The translations under genes were made by a program, and so were the position numbers. Positions 5,551 through 13,393 of a stretch of 21,842 nt of DNA are shown piece after piece. The stretch comes from a virus. How positions within the stretch are numbered: the first letter of the stretch is position 1; every line of letters begins with the position of its first letter. The stretch covers positions 1 to 21,842 of IMG/VR virus record IMGVR_UViG_3300031785_000063. One strand, 5' to 3'. The notes under the pieces were generated by a model, which had not been told where the DNA came from, did no database searches, and saw nothing but the letters and a program-made list of their open reading frames with translations.

Positions 5551-7311
5551 TTAAAGAGCTGTAAAGAGGCTGTCGGCTGGGTATTCGAATATTTGGACGG
5601 TTGCTTGGTTTCCGTTTTTCAATCCACCAATCAATATATGAGTTGGTGCGCTACTGATGTCAGAACTATCACCGTAAAGTGCTGCTGCCGTAAATTGAGA
5701 ACCGTCATAAATCATCAGGTCTGTATTTTTTGAAGCGTCATAAACTTTAAGATTGCTGAATTTTCCATCGCTATAATTAATCGTAAATTTAAACATTAAA
5801 AATGGTGGGTAGTATGGATAACTGGTTGCACTATTAAGAGTCAAATATTCGTTAATATTGCCTGTCGGAATAATCATGTCTCTGTTATTGTGCAAAGCAA
5901 AAGGTATATTTCCCAAAGTTCCTCTATCATGAGTTTGAGTCGTAGTAGCCCACTCGCAAATTTGTCCATAGTAGTCGTAGTTGAATAATTTGAGGTTGCT
6001 ACTGCTAGGATCTTTCACAAGAAAAGCGCATTGTGAACTGTATTGGTTTCTATCGAAACCTGTCGTTACTTCAGAACCAACATTATTACCTGCATCAATC
6101 GCAATCTTTGAATAACCATTAGCAGTTCCGTAAGTCATTATATGTGTCGGTAAGTTAAAACCCCCGCTGTTAGGAAACAGGTTAGCATTTGTAATCAACG
6201 GATGCGTAATCATATTTACCGATTCACAAGTAGAGGTATTGGTGTTTGGGCAAGCGGTTACACTACCGACTGAACCATTGCCCTGTCCATGACCAGCACC
6301 AGAGTAAGTACGATAAGATGCCATGTTATTGTTGTTTTGATTGTATCCGTGTATAAAAGCTCTAGTCGCGCCAGCAGCGTTGTAAGGTAAAGATTTTCGA
6401 GGTCTATCATTATGGTATGAATCGCCTGTCCAACCTCCCATAATATTGTTGACATTTGACCCATTTACGTCACTTTGACGGTAAACTGCATATCCAAATG
6501 AGTAACTAGTACGATTAGGCCACGCAATATTGCCAAAACAAGCCATCTCCCCACCGCCATCCGCACCAGTACCAGCCCAAGTGCTAATACCATAACCACT
6601 GGTGTTCGACCAAATTTCAGTTGGAGTTGTGATACTTATACTTTTCGTTGATGGAGTAACAGCAAATCCACAAGCTGCAAAAGACGTCTCGGTATTGGCG
6701 CTTGAGTGATTACCAGTAATAAAGGTAAACGTATTCCCTCCTGTGTGATTAGCTGTTGTTGATGAACCAACTCGCCAAAGTTGGACATAACTAGGACTTG
6801 ATACAGTCCTACCGTTAGATATATCCGCTGATGTTCGCAAAGGCACTTCGTAGGCAGTTCCACCGTTCCAATTATCGTAACTAGTACCACCCGCTGCATC
6901 GGCAAATGACAATGTGCCAGAGCCATTTGTTTTTAAAATCTGATCGGCAGAGCCATCTGCCGCAGGGAAATCAACAGCACCAATAAAAGTGTTAAGGTTT
7001 GCATCAGCAGCAACAGGTACACCTGACTTTTGTAATGCTCCAGTGAAGTTCGCTGTTGTATCTGAGTAACTTGGTACACTGACACCACTCTTCTGCAAGT
7101 CACCAGTAAAGTTTGCAGTCGCATCGGAGTACATAGCTGCACCAGTTGTTCCCAGTGTGTAATAGCTAAGTGATGACCATGCTGTCGATCCATCACCAGC
7201 TTTTAGCTTGCCTGTATCGGTTTCAAGTCCTAATTCGCCTTGCGCCAAAACGCTGTTTGCACTTGTCCAATTTGCTGCGGTATCTCGTCTAATCTGTATT
7301 CGATCAGCCAC
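5551..7311 (-). CDS. Tail fibre with Mtd-like N-terminal domain
   Basis: A 586-residue fibre-type protein. Residues 1-53 (RIQIRRDTAANWTSANSVLA, GELGLETDTGKLKAGDG) match the N-terminal module shared by Bordetella phage Mtd and many phage fibres, where it acts as a trimeric adaptor. Two 21-residue repeats follow (YSDATANFTGDLQKSGV and YSDTTANFTGALQKSGV, 61-102), then a GSADQILKTNGSG linker, and a Tyr/Asn/Gly-rich receptor-binding part from about 145. That part is paralogous to the end of the fibre at 3352-5283. The start codon is GTG, with GGAGGA 7 nt upstream, and it overlaps the preceding fibre gene by 8 nt. It is presumably anchored to the tail by the preceding protein or directly. No reverse transcriptase or template repeat is present, so there is no evidence for diversification. 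Confidence 0.82.
   Translation of the reverse strand: MADRIQIRRDTAANWTSANSVLAQGELGLETDTGKLKAGDGSTAWSSLSYYTLGTTGAAMYSDATANFTGDLQKSGVSVPSYSDTTANFTGALQKSGVPVAADANLNTFIGAVDFPAADGSADQILKTNGSGTLSFADAAGGTSYDNWNGGTAYEVPLRTSADISNGRTVSSPSYVQLWRVGSSTTANHTGGNTFTFITGNHSSANTETSFAACGFAVTPSTKSISITTPTEIWSNTSGYGISTWAGTGADGGGEMACFGNIAWPNRTSYSFGYAVYRQSDVNGSNVNNIMGGWTGDSYHNDRPRKSLPYNAAGATRAFIHGYNQNNNNMASYRTYSGAGHGQGNGSVGSVTACPNTNTSTCESVNMITHPLITNANLFPNSGGFNLPTHIMTYGTANGYSKIAIDAGNNVGSEVTTGFDRNQYSSQCAFLVKDPSSSNLKLFNYDYYGQICEWATTTQTHDRGTLGNIPFALHNNRDMIIPTGNINEYLTLNSATSYPYYPPFLMFKFTINYSDGKFSNLKVYDASKNTDLMIYDGSQFTAAALYGDSSDISSAPTHILIGGLKNGNQATVQIFEYPADSLFTAL
7006..7131 (-). repeat. Two tandem 63-bp fibre repeats
   Basis: Residues 61-81 and 82-102 of the Mtd-like fibre are near copies of a 21-residue unit with core YSD-TANFTG-LQKSGV. 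At DNA level this is a 2 x 63-bp imperfect tandem repeat. It probably forms a short repeating shaft or linker between the adaptor and receptor-binding parts. Confidence 0.8.
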
Positions 7312-8743
7312 TAGCTGTTCCTCCGTCTATATTTTGTTCGGTGGTGTACACCGAATTTGCAAAACCACCATCTGGATTTTTAGTTGATTCAAGGATAGTA
7401 AATGTTCCATATGCCACGATGTCGATTGTATCACCCGCCGCAGCTCCATGCGTAAGAACTGCTGAAGTGCCGTTCGTAGCATTAAAGTCTACTCCATCAA
7501 CCATCTTAACGCCATTTACGAATAAATCAACGAACCCTACATCGTATCCACCTGTTATATTAAAATTTGTCTGATTTGCAACTGCTGTATACGTTACCCT
7601 AGTAGCAGTTCCGTTTATTCCCGACCCAGCGTTGCCCCACGCTGTTCCGCTATAGATTCTTAATTGATTAAGAGTTGTTGAAAAATATAACGCTCCAGCT
7701 TGTAAAGGGTTTCCATCATTGTCTGTAGTTGGGTCTGACGATTTAGCTCCTAAATAAGTATCATCAAAAGAGTCCCATGCTGCTTCGGCTGAAGCCGCAC
7801 TACTAGCAGATGCTGCGGCACTATTACTACTATCTGTGGCGCTGCTTGCCGCAGCGTTTTGACTTACTAACGCAGCAGCCTGAGCTGTCTCCGCATCAGT
7901 TTTTGCTGTCTCACTAGCGGTTTTTGCTGCTACCGATCCTGTCTCAGCAGTTTCTGCTCCTGTTTTTGCGGTTTCAGCCGCAGTTTGAGCTGTTTGAGCT
8001 GCTGTGGCGCTGTTAGCTGCTGCCGTAGCACTGGCTGCTGCTGCCGCGCTTGTACCTACCCAATAAGAAGGACTTGCAGAAGGCTCATTGTTTAGGTTTG
8101 AATTTTGCAATGAGGTGTAAAAGACACCATCGCTACCTACTACGTTTTCATTAATTGCATAAGTATTTGTTGATACCCACGCAATACCTATTCTGGTCCA
8201 GTAAGCAGGAGATGACGATGGATTCTGATTAGCGTTGTTGTTTTGTATGCTTTGATAAAGTATTTGATTTTGCGTGACGTTAGCGCCTGCTGCATAGGTT
8301 ATTCCCGCACTCCACTCTATTGAGTAAAGAAGTGTCCAGTATCCTGTCGTAGAAGTAGGATCATTGTTTTGGTTTGCAGAGACTAAGGACCGATAATAGA
8401 CACCATTACTACCCAACACCACAGCGTCTGCATCGTATATCTTAGTGGCTACCCAAGCGTCACCAAAGGCTGAAGCAGTCTGTCCTACAGGATCACGCAC
8501 CAGTATCTGCACATCACTGGAGTCCGTTAGTATCGCCTTAGCGTTACCAGTGAAGAATATGTTTGGCTGTCTACCAGCCGCAGTTAGTATAACCGGATTA
8601 GTATTCGCTACCGTCTGGTTAATATCAGAGTAAGTAGTCTTTAATGTAGTGGTTCCTGAATCATAGAAGTAAAGCTTTCCAGAGCCTAGAGGATCACCAG
8701 CGTCATCAAAGTATTGTGCGTTTATTTCGCCAAATCTAGCCAT
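7304..8743 (-). CDS. Primary tail fibre with carbohydrate-binding-like repeats
   Basis: A 479-residue modular protein. Residues 1-90 (GEINAQYFDDAGDPLGSGKL, NPVILTAAGRQPNIFFTG) are of the type seen at the N-terminus of podovirus tailspikes and fibres that dock on the tail. Residues 96-229 hold three repeats of about 45 residues with Trp, Tyr and a final YW, similar to type 5/12 carbohydrate-binding modules. Residues 232-322 are an Ala/Thr/Ser-rich region with AETAKT repeats, typical of a long trimeric coiled-coil shaft. Residues about 330-370 form a small domain (GALYFSTTLNQLRIYSGTAW), and 379-448 contain YDVGFVDLFVNGVKMVDGVD, common in marine phage fibres. It follows the ejection genes by 2 bp and overlaps the next fibre. 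It probably links the tail to the following fibre and may bind polysaccharide. No enzymatic motif is seen. Confidence 0.83.
   Translation of the reverse strand: MARFGEINAQYFDDAGDPLGSGKLYFYDSGTTTLKTTYSDINQTVANTNPVILTAAGRQPNIFFTGNAKAILTDSSDVQILVRDPVGQTASAFGDAWVATKIYDADAVVLGSNGVYYRSLVSANQNNDPTSTTGYWTLLYSIEWSAGITYAAGANVTQNQILYQSIQNNNANQNPSSSPAYWTRIGIAWVSTNTYAINENVVGSDGVFYTSLQNSNLNNEPSASPSYWVGTSAAAAASATAAANSATAAQTAQTAAETAKTGAETAETGSVAAKTASETAKTDAETAQAAALVSQNAAASSATDSSNSAAASASSAASAEAAWDSFDDTYLGAKSSDPTTDNDGNPLQAGALYFSTTLNQLRIYSGTAWGNAGSGINGTATRVTYTAVANQTNFNITGGYDVGFVDLFVNGVKMVDGVDFNATNGTSAVLTHGAAAGDTIDIVAYGTFTILESTKNPDGGFANSVYTTEQNIDGGTASG
7319..7324 (-). promoter_or_regulatory. Strong ribosome binding site for a GTG-started fibre
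   Basis: GGAGGA on the minus strand lies 7 nt before the GTG at 7311 and inside the coding end of the preceding fibre gene. It decides the GTG start, since no ATG is available at that position. Confidence 0.75.
8057..8458 (-). repeat. Three tandem carbohydrate-binding-like modules
   Basis: Residues 96-138, 144-185 and 188-229 of the tail fibre align with one another: W at the start, a Y about six residues on, a 'VVGS-GV-Y-SL' strand pair, an Asn-rich turn, then P---YW. The first and third copies are the closest. This is an imperfect coding repeat of about 135-145 bp. Confidence 0.78.
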
Positions 8744-8745
8744 TG

Positions 8746-10380
8746 TTATTCACCCGAATTATTAGCCTGCCTTAACATCTCTACAACAAGCGCCCTGTCA
8801 GCTCTTAACGATTTTATTGTATCTGGATCAGTAGCTTTTTTAATAGCTTTATCTGCTTGTCTTATTGTAGCAGCTATTGATTTTCTAAACTGAGGACTCA
8901 TAAAAAATTTTCCTCCAGCATACATTCCTGCCAATGTATAAGCTAAAGCAGATACTTGACTTGCATACGCATTATAAACGGCAAAAGTACCAACACCAGC
9001 AGCCAAACCCATAACATTCATTACTTTTGATCTTTGTCCTAAAATACGGTCTATACTTTGAGATATTCTTGCTATAGCATTAGCTCCTTCGTCTGCCGCT
9101 TTTTTGCCAATATTGTCTAAAGCTGTATACATACTAGACTGTCTTGACAAAGAATCTCTAACTGCTACTTGTGGGTTTTTAGAAGCTATTAAATTGTTAA
9201 GTGATTGCCTAACTTCTTTCACAGCAATAGAAGCAGCATTCTCTGTTGCTGGGTCTAATATTTTTGGTTTTTGACGAGAAACATATTGGTCAAATTCTTT
9301 TCTTGCGTTTAATAGACCAAGACTTGTTGGAGGATGATTATTAACAATAGTTTTAGCTTGATTTATATATCTTGCTCCTGTTTTTGCTGCATCTCCTACC
9401 ATAACTGGCGATTCTTCAAGAGTTTTTAAAGCAGAATTAAAAACATCATCAACTTCGCTCTTTGGAATCATTACTTTTGAATTTTTTAAAGTATTTGATA
9501 AATTTTGCGCCTCTTTGGTTAGCTCTGACGAAATATTGTTATAATTTTTTTGCAAAGTGTTAGATGGTTTTACAGAAGGAATATTTTCTATTGCACTAAT
9601 AGCTTGAGCTTCTGATGTTGACGGTGCTATGTTTTTTGTATTTAAAATACCAGACTCTGTTGTTCTCTTTACTTGTTCTTCTCTTACTCCTTTTGTTTGT
9701 GCTGGCCTAACTAAATCTTCTAAAAACGATTGTCTTCTTGTTTTTATTGTTTGTTCTGCACTTTCATCAATAGCTTTTGAGGTTGCGCCTAGAACGCTTT
9801 GCGATTTAGTCGTAGGGTTTGTTTTAACCGGAGATGCCACTAAAGCAGTATTTGCTAAAGCGTCAAAGTTTCTTGCTAGTCTTGGGTTATTTTCTGCCCA
9901 ATTTTGATAAGATTCTGTACCAGATTGCATAGCAGACAAACCTTCTTTAACTAAAGGCTGTTGCACAAAAGGATCAAACATATATGTTTTTATCCAATCT
10001 TCAACAGGGTCCGGTGTCACATTTTGGACACCATAACCCGCACTTACAACTCCTTCTCCAATAATATCAAGAACAGACCCTGCCCCTACTTTCCCAATTA
10101 ATTGAAGAACCGTTTCTCCTGCTGTTTGTTTTCCTGACATACCAGCATCTCTTATATCCATTGCCATTTCGCCACGCCTGCTCATATCGTCACCAACTCT
10201 TTCAAAAAAGTTTGGTCTTGATGGCTCAGGCTCAGGCGTAGGCTCAGGCTGAGGAACCGGATCAGGCTCAGGAGAAGAAATGCCGCTAATATAATCCTTT
10301 GCGGCTTTGTCTATAACTTCCAAAGAAGTTTCTTCTGGAAACCGTAATATTTTACCATCAGGCATTTTTACGTCAGGCAT
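8746..10380 (-). CDS. Probable internal virion / DNA-ejection protein with hydrophobic C-terminal region
   Basis: A 544-residue protein in the position of the last P22 ejection gene (gp16, of similar size). Residues 1-30 (VKMPDGKILRFPEETSLEVI) are a short module seen at the start of many phage structural proteins. A Pro/Glu/Asp-rich stretch at 36-56 separates it from a mostly helical body. Residues about 453-489 are a long Ala/Gly-rich hydrophobic region that could make two membrane helices, and the last 50 residues are basic and helical. This layout suits a protein stored in the head and inserted into the host envelope during DNA injection. The ATG overlaps the preceding stop (TAATG). The assignment rests on position and architecture; no diagnostic catalytic motif, such as a transglycosylase, was found. 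Confidence 0.65.
   Translation of the reverse strand: MPDVKMPDGKILRFPEETSLEVIDKAAKDYISGISSPEPDPVPQPEPTPEPEPSRPNFFERVGDDMSRRGEMAMDIRDAGMSGKQTAGETVLQLIGKVGAGSVLDIIGEGVVSAGYGVQNVTPDPVEDWIKTYMFDPFVQQPLVKEGLSAMQSGTESYQNWAENNPRLARNFDALANTALVASPVKTNPTTKSQSVLGATSKAIDESAEQTIKTRRQSFLEDLVRPAQTKGVREEQVKRTTESGILNTKNIAPSTSEAQAISAIENIPSVKPSNTLQKNYNNISSELTKEAQNLSNTLKNSKVMIPKSEVDDVFNSALKTLEESPVMVGDAAKTGARYINQAKTIVNNHPPTSLGLLNARKEFDQYVSRQKPKILDPATENAASIAVKEVRQSLNNLIASKNPQVAVRDSLSRQSSMYTALDNIGKKAADEGANAIARISQSIDRILGQRSKVMNVMGLAAGVGTFAVYNAYASQVSALAYTLAGMYAGGKFFMSPQFRKSIAATIRQADKAIKKATDPDTIKSLRADRALVVEMLRQANNSGE
10213..10275 (-). repeat. Pro-Glu/Asp low-complexity repeat
   Basis: Codes for residues 36-56 of the 544-residue ejection protein, with alternating Pro and acidic residues (PEPDPVPQPEPTPEPEP). 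At DNA level it is built from repeated GGCTCAGG-like units. Likely an extended flexible linker; slippage-prone DNA. Confidence 0.8.
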
Positions 10381-11609
10381 TAGCTTATCCTATTACCGTT
10401 TTCGTCATATTCTATAATATTTTCATTGTCTGCCATATCTTCTGCCATATCCCAAGCAGGGCCAGCTTCTACCTTCATGCCTTCTACAAAGCGTTCCCTA
10501 TTTGCCCTCTTTTGTTCTAGCACTTCTGGCTTATCTCCAAATTGTGGAATATATTGTAATGTTGCAGAGTCAAATTCTGATTGTTGTATTGCAGCTCCAG
10601 ACTCAAGCCTTAAAGTGGCATTAATAAAATTTCTTGTTGCTTGATCGAATTGTTGTTGTTCAGAACTTTTTAAATTATTTGGCATAGACTGTTGGGCAAA
10701 TGTAGCAAAAATATTTCTGTCTATAATAGAACTTTCTAAGTTATCTAATATTGAAGAAGCATCTTGTGCTCTATGCCCAAAAACGGATGCTTTAGATTGG
10801 TTTTGTTTTATACTAGGAACTTCTGGAGTTTCTGGTTCAGTTTCAACATTTGGAAAAACAGGTTCTCCAGTATCTACATAACGCAAAATTCCATTTTGAT
10901 CTGCTTCCATCTCTCTTGTTGAGCTGCCAGTGCTAGGAGAAGTATACCCATCTATATTTTCTATTCTTCCTGTGTCTATATTTACTTGCAAAGGCATATC
11001 TGGAAGAGCAATGCCAGCTTGTCTTGCTCTTTCTCTATCTTCTCTTGTTATCATTCTGAATCTATCTAAAGGCTTGCTCATTTCAGCAGGCGTTAAGTAG
11101 CCAGCAGCAAATGCAGATTCTAGGGTAGATTTTAGATATGGCATAACCGTAGCCATACCATCTGGTCCTTGAGCATCTTGCATGATTTCTAATGTTGAAC
11201 TTGTATCTAAGCCAAGCTTTCTTTCGTTTCTAAGCCTGTCTTCCATCAAGTCCATAAACCCTTGATAGTCTCCATTCTCAGCCATAGCATAGGCGGTAAA
11301 GTAATCCTTAGCTAAAGACTTATCCAGCATCTCTCTTTTTTGAAGCTCTTGCACACCAAGCATACTTTCTGCTTCTCTTTCTTGCATTTGCTGCTGTCTA
11401 AACTCAGGAACCTTGTTACCAACCATTGCTCCCAAAGCTCTTAACTTTGTAGGAAGGTCAGCACCGCCCCCAACTCCCATAAGCTTTTGTCCTCTTGATC
11501 TTGTAGTGCCGCCCAAAGGCGCATCTAAAGACGGAAAGCTAATAGGGTTTCCAGTTAACGGATTATCTTCTACAACCGGACCTTCTTGATAAAAAGTATT
11601 TTCAATCAT
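10380..11609 (-). CDS. Probable internal virion / ejection-associated structural protein
   Basis: A 409-residue protein. The N-terminal 60 residues are Gly/Pro-rich and probably disordered, 65-200 are charged and helical, and 240-265 are acidic. The C-terminal part (about 268-385) carries a motif I have seen in structural proteins near the end of tail modules: FINATLRLESGAAIQQSEFD, then QYIPQFGDKPEVLEQKRANR and EGMKVEAGP. It lies among the ejection-protein genes, 5 bp after the 592-residue protein, and its TAA overlaps the next ATG. In P22 this region holds gp7, gp20 and gp16, so a role in building the channel or being delivered with DNA is plausible. It could also be a minor tail component. 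Confidence 0.62.
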   Translation of the reverse strand: MIENTFYQEGPVVEDNPLTGNPISFPSLDAPLGGTTRSRGQKLMGVGGGADLPTKLRALGAMVGNKVPEFRQQQMQEREAESMLGVQELQKREMLDKSLAKDYFTAYAMAENGDYQGFMDLMEDRLRNERKLGLDTSSTLEIMQDAQGPDGMATVMPYLKSTLESAFAAGYLTPAEMSKPLDRFRMITREDRERARQAGIALPDMPLQVNIDTGRIENIDGYTSPSTGSSTREMEADQNGILRYVDTGEPVFPNVETEPETPEVPSIKQNQSKASVFGHRAQDASSILDNLESSIIDRNIFATFAQQSMPNNLKSSEQQQFDQATRNFINATLRLESGAAIQQSEFDSATLQYIPQFGDKPEVLEQKRANRERFVEGMKVEAGPAWDMAEDMADNENIIEYDENGNRIS

Positions 11610-11614
11610 TTTTT

Positions 11615-13393
11615 TTACCTACGAACCGGATTTAGTTGGTAATTTGTATTACCCATAGTGTAATTACCCCAAGTGGCATTAGGATTTTGATAGTTAGGGT
11701 TAGGGATTCCCTTAGAGGTATCCACTTTCGCTCCACCATCATTTCTTCCAAATACTTCTGCTCCTAAAGCAGCAGAGTTGAAAGCATTTTCAATTCCTTG
11801 CTGATAGTTTGGAACAGCTATTGGAGCCATAGGAAGTCCAGCCAACTGATTACCAATACCTGATTGAATGTTTGATTGATTAACTCCAAAATTTTCTTGC
11901 GCCCTAGCTTCGTTTATTGCTGCATTGTTTCTTGCGTTATTGATGCTTGAAGCTGTGTTTCCAACCAAATTACTTATATTCAATCCCTGACTTCCAAGAA
12001 TGTTAGCAAGCTTATTAGAAGCATCGCCATATTGGTCAGCAAGTTTAGTAGCGGCATCAGTTCTACCTGTCGCAAGGTTAACCCCTAGCGTATTAATAGC
12101 GTTAGCCGCAGGAAGTCCTGTGTTCAAATTTAAACCAGCCATTTGAGTTGCTGCGTTAAATCCTCTGCCAGATAACTGATTTATGTTAGCTATTTGGTTT
12201 TGTAAGTCCTGAGAAGCTAAACCAGTGTTATATCTTGTTAGCTCTTTTAATACGTTGCCGCCACCTAATCCACCAGTTGCAGCCGCATTTCTCAAGGCAG
12301 CTCTTTCTCCTTGCTCTCTTAAAAACTTCATCTGAGGACTTTCTTGATAGGCTGCATCAAAAGCCGCCTGACCATCTAGTCCAGCCAAAGCTCTTTGTGT
12401 CCTTAACGCATCTTGTCCAGCAATAGCATATGGGTTTATGTCTTGCCTTCCAGCTCTGTTAACAGCATCAAGAACGTCTATTGACCCTGCTGTAGTGCCT
12501 TTTAAAGCTTGTTCTGAACCCTTTAGCCCTATAGGTATGTCACTACCTGTCGCGTAATTTGCTACCGCAGTTAAAGGTAATTTATCTTTTGCTGTTACTG
12601 CATTGGGATCAGTAGTATTTTGTATTCCAGACGCTCCAGCAGCACCACCTCCTGCGGCTCCTCCTGTTACTTGATCCACCATAATTGTGGTTCCAGATAA
12701 AGGGTCTGGAGTTCCTGCTAATCCTCCACCAGCAGCTCCACCAGCAGCGCCTGCTGCTGCATTTGTTGCTTGATTGTTAAAAGCCGCCATAGCTGCTGGT
12801 ATCCCTTGAGGATATGGGTTAGCTATGTCAGTAAATCCTTGTTGTTGTACTTCTTGTCTTCTTTTTAACTCATCAGCAACCTGTTGTTCCTGCACTTGAA
12901 AGTTGTTAGCTATTTGTGCAGCAGTATAAGTTCCAGCCTCTAAAGCATCCTGCACTAGCTGAGTTTCTGCCTCTGTGTAATCTCCATCTACTGGAATGCT
13001 TTCTATTTGCTTTTGAGTTGGCGCAGAAACAGGAAGACCTTGTTGAGCCTCCTTAACCTGAGCCTCATTGTATAAAAAATCTTCTTTTAAGCTTTGTTCC
13101 ACAACCGCAGGAGGCGCAGAAAAGTATTGAGCTACCTCTGAGGTATTTGCTACACCTTTCTTAATCAGTCTTTCTACTGCCTTTGCTTGTTGTGGCGTTG
13201 CCTTCCCGCTAGTGTACGCATTTGCTGGGATTCCTAACAAGTTTCCAACAACTACAGTTTTAGGAACCTTAAAATATTGAGCCACTTCTCCGACATCTAC
13301 AGCGCCAGAGTTGAGTAAACCTTTTACTCTCTCAACATCAGCATCAGCGTATGGAGGTTTTTTAGGTATGCCTTTTAAGTTGCTTAATGCCAT
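11615..13393 (-). CDS. Probable DNA-ejection protein with three N-terminal helical repeats
   Basis: A 592-residue protein. The N-terminus has three related units of about 33 residues (18-51, 70-102, 141-176), each two or three short helices around 'EVAQYF-VP--VV' or 'QIANNFQVQEQQVA', resembling small helix-turn-helix folds. A Gly/Ala-rich linker follows (211-258). Residues about 345-420 (ESPQMKFLREQGERAALRNA, GGNVLKELTRYNTGLASQD) resemble a domain found in many podovirus ejection or internal virion proteins, often written 'SPxYQFxLxEG...LxxYGQxLAS'. The rest is Asn/Ala/Gln-rich and amphipathic. It occupies the P22 gp20 position directly after the gp7-like gene, with no gap. It is expected to be packaged in the head or neck and released with DNA. 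Confidence 0.7.
   Translation of the reverse strand: MALSNLKGIPKKPPYADADVERVKGLLNSGAVDVGEVAQYFKVPKTVVVGNLLGIPANAYTSGKATPQQAKAVERLIKKGVANTSEVAQYFSAPPAVVEQSLKEDFLYNEAQVKEAQQGLPVSAPTQKQIESIPVDGDYTEAETQLVQDALEAGTYTAAQIANNFQVQEQQVADELKRRQEVQQQGFTDIANPYPQGIPAAMAAFNNQATNAAAGAAGGAAGGGLAGTPDPLSGTTIMVDQVTGGAAGGGAAGASGIQNTTDPNAVTAKDKLPLTAVANYATGSDIPIGLKGSEQALKGTTAGSIDVLDAVNRAGRQDINPYAIAGQDALRTQRALAGLDGQAAFDAAYQESPQMKFLREQGERAALRNAAATGGLGGGNVLKELTRYNTGLASQDLQNQIANINQLSGRGFNAATQMAGLNLNTGLPAANAINTLGVNLATGRTDAATKLADQYGDASNKLANILGSQGLNISNLVGNTASSINNARNNAAINEARAQENFGVNQSNIQSGIGNQLAGLPMAPIAVPNYQQGIENAFNSAALGAEVFGRNDGGAKVDTSKGIPNPNYQNPNATWGNYTMGNTNYQLNPVRR
12866..13342 (-). repeat. Three HTH-like repeats in an ejection protein
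   Basis: Coding repeat of the 592-residue protein. The units begin VERVKGLLNSGAVDVGEVAQ, AVERLIKKGVANTSEVAQYF and LVQDALEAGTYTAAQIANNF, with similar spacing from the first helix to a small-residue turn and a final VV/VA--L helix. The first two are the closest. Confidence 0.75.

Noticed and set aside
5551-7311. Diversity-generating retroelement suggested by the Mtd-like fibre
   Set aside because: No reverse transcriptase, template repeat or C-terminal lectin-type variable region in the window; the Mtd-like N-terminal module is common in ordinary fibres.
8057-8458. Endosialidase or depolymerase activity in the primary fibre
   Set aside because: Only binding-type repeats and a coiled coil are visible; no catalytic motif or beta-helix-like stretch was found.
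10213-10275. CRISPR-like or regulatory DNA repeat
   Set aside because: The repeated GGCTCAGG units are in frame and simply encode an alternating Pro/acidic linker.
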